Assembly (NCBI RefSeq): GCF_036013955.1
Contig: NZ_CP107903.1
Span: 7,874,001-7,938,000, forward strand
Direction of reading: 5' to 3'
Origin: Streptomyces sp. NBC_00459
GTDB lineage: Bacteria; Actinomycetota; Actinomycetes; Streptomycetales; Streptomycetaceae
DNA length: 64,000 bases
The notes beneath the pieces are model-generated. The model was given only the letters and a program-made list of their open reading frames with translations. It had not been told where the DNA came from and did not search any database. The translations under genes were made by a program, and so were the position numbers. Shown piece after piece: positions 61,041 through 64,000 of the stretch; within the stretch, counting starts at the first letter, position 1; each line of letters begins with the position of its first letter.

Positions 61041-61766
61041 TCACGTCACTCCCGGAGCCACCGCCTCCGGAATGATCACCTCCGTATCGACCGCCTCCAT
61101 GCAGTCGTAGGGCGGACAACGGGAGGTGGCCACGGCGTGGTCGACCACGTCCCGTGTTCCGCCGGGGCGCAGCCCGCCGAGCACACTCGGGGCGGCGAGC
61201 CCAGGCAGGAAGCTCTGCCAGAAGCCGGTGAAGGCAAGCCGGGTCCGCTCTCCCTCACCTCCTTTGATCAGCATTCCGATGCCGGCCGTGGCGGCGACGA
61301 GGGCGCACGTCAGATCCTGCAACTGGACCTGCGCCGCGAGCCCGCCTTCCTGTCGTGCCCGGTGCAGCAGACGCTGGACGCAGACGCGCCACGCGTGGAT
61401 GAACTGCTCCCGCCCTCTGCGGGACCGGTCGCTGTCCAGCCGCAGCCCGGCCCGCGTCACGACGTCCCGGGACAGTAACTGGCTCAGGGCGTGCGAGATG
61501 TCGGTGAGGGCCTGCAGTGGTTCGGAGTTCTTCTCGTACGCGAGGCGCGCGGCCCGCCACAGGATGTCGCGCGCCTCGCGTACGACCGCTTCGGCCAGGT
61601 CGTCCTTGTTCTCGAAGTGGAAGTGCAGAGCGCCCGTGCTCATGTTGGCCAGCGCGCTGATGTCGGAGAGTCTGGCCGAGGCGTAGTCCTCGCGGTCGAA
61701 GACCTCCGCCGCCGACTTCAGCATCAGCCGGCGGGTGCGGATCGCCCTCTCCTGTTGTAGTCCCAC
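61041..61766 (-). CDS. Second ArpA-like TetR regulator (JadR2-like pseudo-receptor)
   Basis: 241 residues from GTG 61766; ATG 61784 is an alternative start (MRGFRQVGLQ). The helix-turn-helix ERAIRTRRLMLKSAAEVFDREDYASARLSDISALANMSTGALHFHFENKDDLAEAV is ArpA-type. The ligand domain is less conserved (RAGLRLDSDRSRRGREQFIHAWRV) and lacks the typical butyrolactone Trp pattern of the first receptor, as in JadR2-type pseudo-receptors that bind antibiotics. Divergent from the JadR1-like gene, like jadR2-jadR1; the ARE in that promoter is its likely target. Confidence 0.87.
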   Translation of the reverse strand: MGLQQERAIRTRRLMLKSAAEVFDREDYASARLSDISALANMSTGALHFHFENKDDLAEAVVREARDILWRAARLAYEKNSEPLQALTDISHALSQLLSRDVVTRAGLRLDSDRSRRGREQFIHAWRVCVQRLLHRARQEGGLAAQVQLQDLTCALVAATAGIGMLIKGGEGERTRLAFTGFWQSFLPGLAAPSVLGGLRPGGTRDVVDHAVATSRCPPYDCMEAVDTEVIIPEAVAPGVT

Positions 61767-61920
61767 TTGCCTGAATCCTCTCATCGCGGTCCGGAAAACG
61801 GACTTGAAAGTATGTTTACGCGGCTCGGGTGTCCGCCCGGGAGTGGTGCTTCGAGGGAGTACCGGTTCGCCCGACGGCCCTGCCCCCGTGAATGATCCGT
61901 CGGTATTGCCCGGAAAACTG

Positions 61921-61954
61921 CCCTTCCTCGCTCTGCGGTCAGAGCGAGGAAGGG
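61921..61954. terminator. 15-bp perfect hairpin in the divergent region
   Basis: CCCTTCCTCGCTCTG (61921-61935) and CAGAGCGAGGAAGGG (61940-61954) with the 4-nt loop CGGT. It looks like a strong terminator or attenuator, yet no annotated gene ends here. Confidence 0.75.
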
Positions 61955-62269
61955 GCGGGAGCAGGGGCTCGGTCGGCCGAGAACATCCCGGACGGTCTAC
62001 CACCGCTACAGAGGATGCGCAACGCGTCGGGTGGGGCCACTCTCGATCCCTGACCTGCGAACCTCTGCGTCCGGTTGTCGGCGCCCAGAACAAACCGCGC
62101 TCGCCGTCAGTGGTTGTGCCCGTCGTGTTGAGGGGCGAAATCCACTCACTCGCAGGATTCAAGAGCATGACCCTGATCACGTTACGGGGCGGAATTGATC
62201 CTTCCTCGCCCTCAATTCCGGCAAAAGAGGCATCAGATGTTACAGGCGGTGAATTTACCTAATCTTTTT

Positions 62270-62299
62270 TTGACAAACCGGCGGGTAGGTTTTTAGGAT
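62270..62299 (+). promoter_or_regulatory. Consensus promoter with an ARE operator in its spacer
   Basis: -35 TTGACA (62270-62275), 18-bp spacer, -10 TAGGAT (62294-62299), giving a leader of about 43 nt before GTG 62349. The spacer contains AAACC-N8-GGTTT (62275-62292) in the context CAAACCGGCGGGTAGGTTTT, the form of ArpA/ScbR-family operators. Binding there would block RNA polymerase. Confidence 0.8.
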
Positions 62300-62348
62300 C
62301 GGCAAGCCAAGGTGCTCGAGCGGGAACTACACGTTCAGGGGGAGAGCA

Positions 62349-63080
62349 GTGAGCCAACGCGCTATGAGCGGCACTCTGGAATTGAGAAAGCCCGTCCCGT
62401 CGCAGATCCGCAAGCCGTCGACGAACTGGCGGGTTTTGGTTGTCGAGAACAATGCCGACGACATGCAGGCTCTGGCCGGGGGACTCCGGCGGCACGGTCA
62501 CCAGGTCGAGGAGGTGGGGACGGGGGACGCCGCCCTCCAGGCCTATCAGATGTCGGACATCGTGCTGCTGGATCTCGAACTGCCCGACCTGGACGGTCTG
62601 GAGGTGTGCCGCTCGATCCGTTCTCTGAGCGACGTGCCCCTTATCGCCGTCACCGGCTGGGGAACGGAACTGGACCGCGTCCTGGGTCTCCAGGCCGGCG
62701 CGGACGACTACCTCGTCAAGCCCTACGGCTTCCGGGAGCTGATGGCCCGTATGGACGCCGTCATGCGTCGTTCGCGTCCACAGGTGCATACCGAGCAGGT
62801 CGTCTCGCGCGGACCGCTGCGCATTGACGCCGCATCACGCGAGGTCAGCCTGCACGGCCAGGTCGTGGAGATCACCCGCAAGGAGTTCGATCTGCTCTAT
62901 TTACTCGCCTCCCATCCCGAGACGGTGATCTCGCGCAAGCGCATCATGCAGCAGGTCTGGGGCGGTTCCTGGTCCCGTCGCACAGTGGACACCCATGTCA
63001 GCAGTCTTCGGGGGAAGTTGGGGGGCAGTGACTGGATCGTCACCGTACGCGGAGTGGGGTTCCGCCTCGGAAGTGACTAG
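62349..63080 (+). CDS. JadR1-like atypical OmpR-type activator
   Basis: 243 residues from GTG 62349, preceded by GGGGGAGAGCA. Receiver: RVLVVENNADD (Glu-Asn in place of the usual acidic pair), VLLDLELPDLDGLEVC, VTGWGTELDRV and LVKPYGFREL. Winged helix: VEITRKEFDLLYLLASHPETVISRKRIMQQVWGGSWSRRTVDTHVSSLRGKLGGSDWIVTVRGVGFRL. The altered pocket and missing kinase fit metabolite-sensing JadR1/AlpV-type cluster activators. It is divergent from the JadR2-like repressor and upstream of the biotin carboxylase gene, as in the jadomycin cluster. A terminator follows. Confidence 0.93.
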   Translation: MSQRAMSGTLELRKPVPSQIRKPSTNWRVLVVENNADDMQALAGGLRRHGHQVEEVGTGDAALQAYQMSDIVLLDLELPDLDGLEVCRSIRSLSDVPLIAVTGWGTELDRVLGLQAGADDYLVKPYGFRELMARMDAVMRRSRPQVHTEQVVSRGPLRIDAASREVSLHGQVVEITRKEFDLLYLLASHPETVISRKRIMQQVWGGSWSRRTVDTHVSSLRGKLGGSDWIVTVRGVGFRLGSD

Positions 63081-63129
63081 AAACCTCTCACGCGGCGGAT
63101 GCGACGGGCATCGCCGCAGACCCTCGGAC

Positions 63130-63160
63130 AGGGCGGGCTCCGGACGGCGGAGTCCGCCCT
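63130..63160 (+). terminator. Rho-independent terminator after the JadR1-like gene
   Basis: AGGGCGGGCTCCG pairs with CGGAGTCCGCCCT (one G-T wobble) around a 5-nt loop, followed by a T-rich tail (TTTCGTGTTTGCTC). It separates the regulator from the carboxylase gene. Confidence 0.85.
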
Positions 63161-63435
63161 TTCGTGTTTGCTCTCTCTTTCGCGATGGCCAACCATTCTC
63201 CGCGTGGTGACGGTCCGACTGGGCTTCTGACAATTCTCTGACACTTTCCTGGCGCTGCGCCAACAAAGCCGTATCCCAGCTGAGGATCTGGTCCGAAGGC
63301 TTAATGGACGGCTGTTGAAAGCGCCAAGGTCCTGCACCGACGATGGACAGGTATTCGGAGCTCGTCCGGGAGTGGAATTCCCTCGGCCGCGCTTGATCAT
63401 CCCAGAATTCCTGCCGATTGAGGAGGGGGTCAGTC
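63161..63435. other. Promoter region of the biotin carboxylase gene
   Basis: 275 bp after the terminator. It contains the 11-bp tandem TCTGAC repeats (63226-63247) and no open gene. GGAGGGGGTCAGTC provides the ribosome site before GTG 63436. Confidence 0.6.
63226..63247. promoter_or_regulatory. Two 11-bp tandem repeats, putative OmpR-type binding site
   Basis: TCTGACAATTC followed directly by TCTGACACTTT, about 190-210 bp upstream of the carboxylase start. An 11-bp direct repeat is the usual site geometry of OmpR-family dimers. Confidence 0.65.
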
Positions 63436-64000
63436 GTGCGCAAGGTGCTCATCGCCAACCGTGGCGAAATCGCTGTCCGCGTTGCCCGGGCCTGTCAGGA
63501 TGCCGGGATCGCGAGCGTGGCCGTGTACGCCGACCCGGACCGGGACGCGCTTCATGTGCGTGCCGCGGATGAGGCGTTCGCTTTGGGCGGTGACACCCCG
63601 GCGAGCAGTTATCTCGACTTCGCCAAGGTGCTCCAGGCCGCCAAGGATTCCGGGGCGGACGCGGTCCATCCCGGATACGGCTTCCTCTCGGAGAACGCCG
63701 ACTTCGCGCAGGCCGTCATCGATGCGGGCCTGACCTGGATCGGGCCGCCCCCGCAGGCGATCCGTGATCTGGGGGACAAGGTCGCGGCCCGGCACATCGC
63801 GCAGCGCGCCGGCGCCCCGCTCGTGGCCGGTACGCCCGACCCGGTCTCCGGTTCGGAGGAGGTGGTGGCGTTCGCCCAGGAGCACGGTCTGCCGATCGCG
63901 ATCAAGGCCGCTTTCGGTGGGGGCGGCCGCGGTCTGAAGGTCGCCCGCACTCTCGAGGAGGTGCCCGAGCTGTACGACTCGGCGGTGCGTGAGGCGGTGG
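63436..64000 (+). CDS. Acyl-CoA carboxylase biotin carboxylase subunit (5' part only)
   Basis: 188 visible residues starting MRKVLIANRGEIAVRVARAC, then VHPGYGFLSENADFAQAVIDAGLTWIGPP and the ATP-grasp Gly-rich loop IKAAFGGGGRGLKVART. These are the N-terminal domain and start of the ATP-grasp domain of AccA/JadJ-type alpha subunits (biotin carboxylase plus carrier, usually about 580-590 residues). The rest lies beyond 64000. Located after a JadR1-like activator, it probably supplies malonyl-CoA for the polyketide. GTG 63436 follows GGAGGGGG. Confidence 0.93.
   Translation, partial: MRKVLIANRGEIAVRVARACQDAGIASVAVYADPDRDALHVRAADEAFALGGDTPASSYLDFAKVLQAAKDSGADAVHPGYGFLSENADFAQAVIDAGLTWIGPPPQAIRDLGDKVAARHIAQRAGAPLVAGTPDPVSGSEEVVAFAQEHGLPIAIKAAFGGGGRGLKVARTLEEVPELYDSAVREAV

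Larger units (their letters stand above)
61767..62348. other. Long divergent regulatory region upstream of the JadR1-like gene
   Basis: 582 bp without a supportable gene. It holds a strong hairpin (61921-61954), a 9-bp inverted repeat CGGAATTGA/TCAATTCCG with a 13-nt spacer (about 62191-62221), and the -35/-10 promoter with its ARE (62270-62299). The long leader may also carry an unannotated small RNA. Confidence 0.6.

Overview
This is high-GC actinobacterial DNA, almost certainly from a Streptomyces chromosome. Third codon positions are nearly all G/C, many genes start with GTG or are leaderless, and the gene content fits the genus: GH46 chitosanase, RNase Sa-type secreted RNase, an AllR/allantoin/aceB block, AfsA/ArpA-type signalling genes and orphan OmpR-type regulators. 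No insertion sequence, prophage, CRISPR array, rRNA or tRNA gene was found. The chitosanase at the left edge and the biotin carboxylase at the right edge run off the window.

Layout. 1-13.4 kb is mixed core-type and accessory genes: chitosanase, thioesterase, an aminotransferase divergent from an HxlR regulator with two phased palindromes between them, a von Willebrand A protein with a membrane partner, a divergent pair of NIS (IucA/IucC) siderophore synthetases, a Ser/Thr kinase with an extracellular beta-propeller, and HipA-like and SelW-like proteins. 13.4-20.2 kb is a purine-nitrogen and glyoxylate module: malate synthase, a MobA-like nucleotidyltransferase, an IclR regulator, allantoinase and allantoicase. 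A shared TTCC-N7-GGAA operator ties the module together. 20.2-20.8 kb is a noncoding tandem-repeat tract. 20.8-43 kb holds reductases, a three-gene membrane-lipid operon, a secreted RNase, a two-component pair split by an aldo/keto reductase, an inositol dehydrogenase/GntR pair, a ROK kinase, an SNF2/SWIM pair and an RNase J.

43-64 kb is the flank of an aromatic polyketide (type II PKS, angucycline-like) gene cluster. It carries tailoring enzymes (bicovalent FAD oxidase, flavin-dependent halogenase, PgaE-like hydroxylase, flavin reductase, PPOX protein, SnoaL-like protein, two-domain ABM monooxygenase), two exporters (a DHA2-type MFS pump and a cation/proton antiporter), and a dense regulatory block. 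That block has two ArpA-like TetR receptors, an AfsA homologue, two atypical orphan response regulators, an HxlR and a WYL regulator. It ends with an acyl-CoA carboxylase biotin carboxylase, which would supply malonyl-CoA. The order TetR (-) / OmpR-type regulator (+) / biotin carboxylase (+) matches jadR2-jadR1-jadJ of the jadomycin cluster. The ketosynthase genes should lie beyond 64 kb.

The most interesting signals are regulatory. A butyrolactone-receptor-type operator sits inside the -35/-10 spacer of the jadR1-like gene. A YCTGAC motif recurs at four cluster promoters with 11- or 20-bp spacing. A near-identical 44-bp HxlR-type element is found 9 kb apart in front of an NmrA-family gene and the MFS exporter. 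Two gene remnants (an epimerase after afsA and a PucR-family C-terminus) show recent decay at and near the cluster edge.
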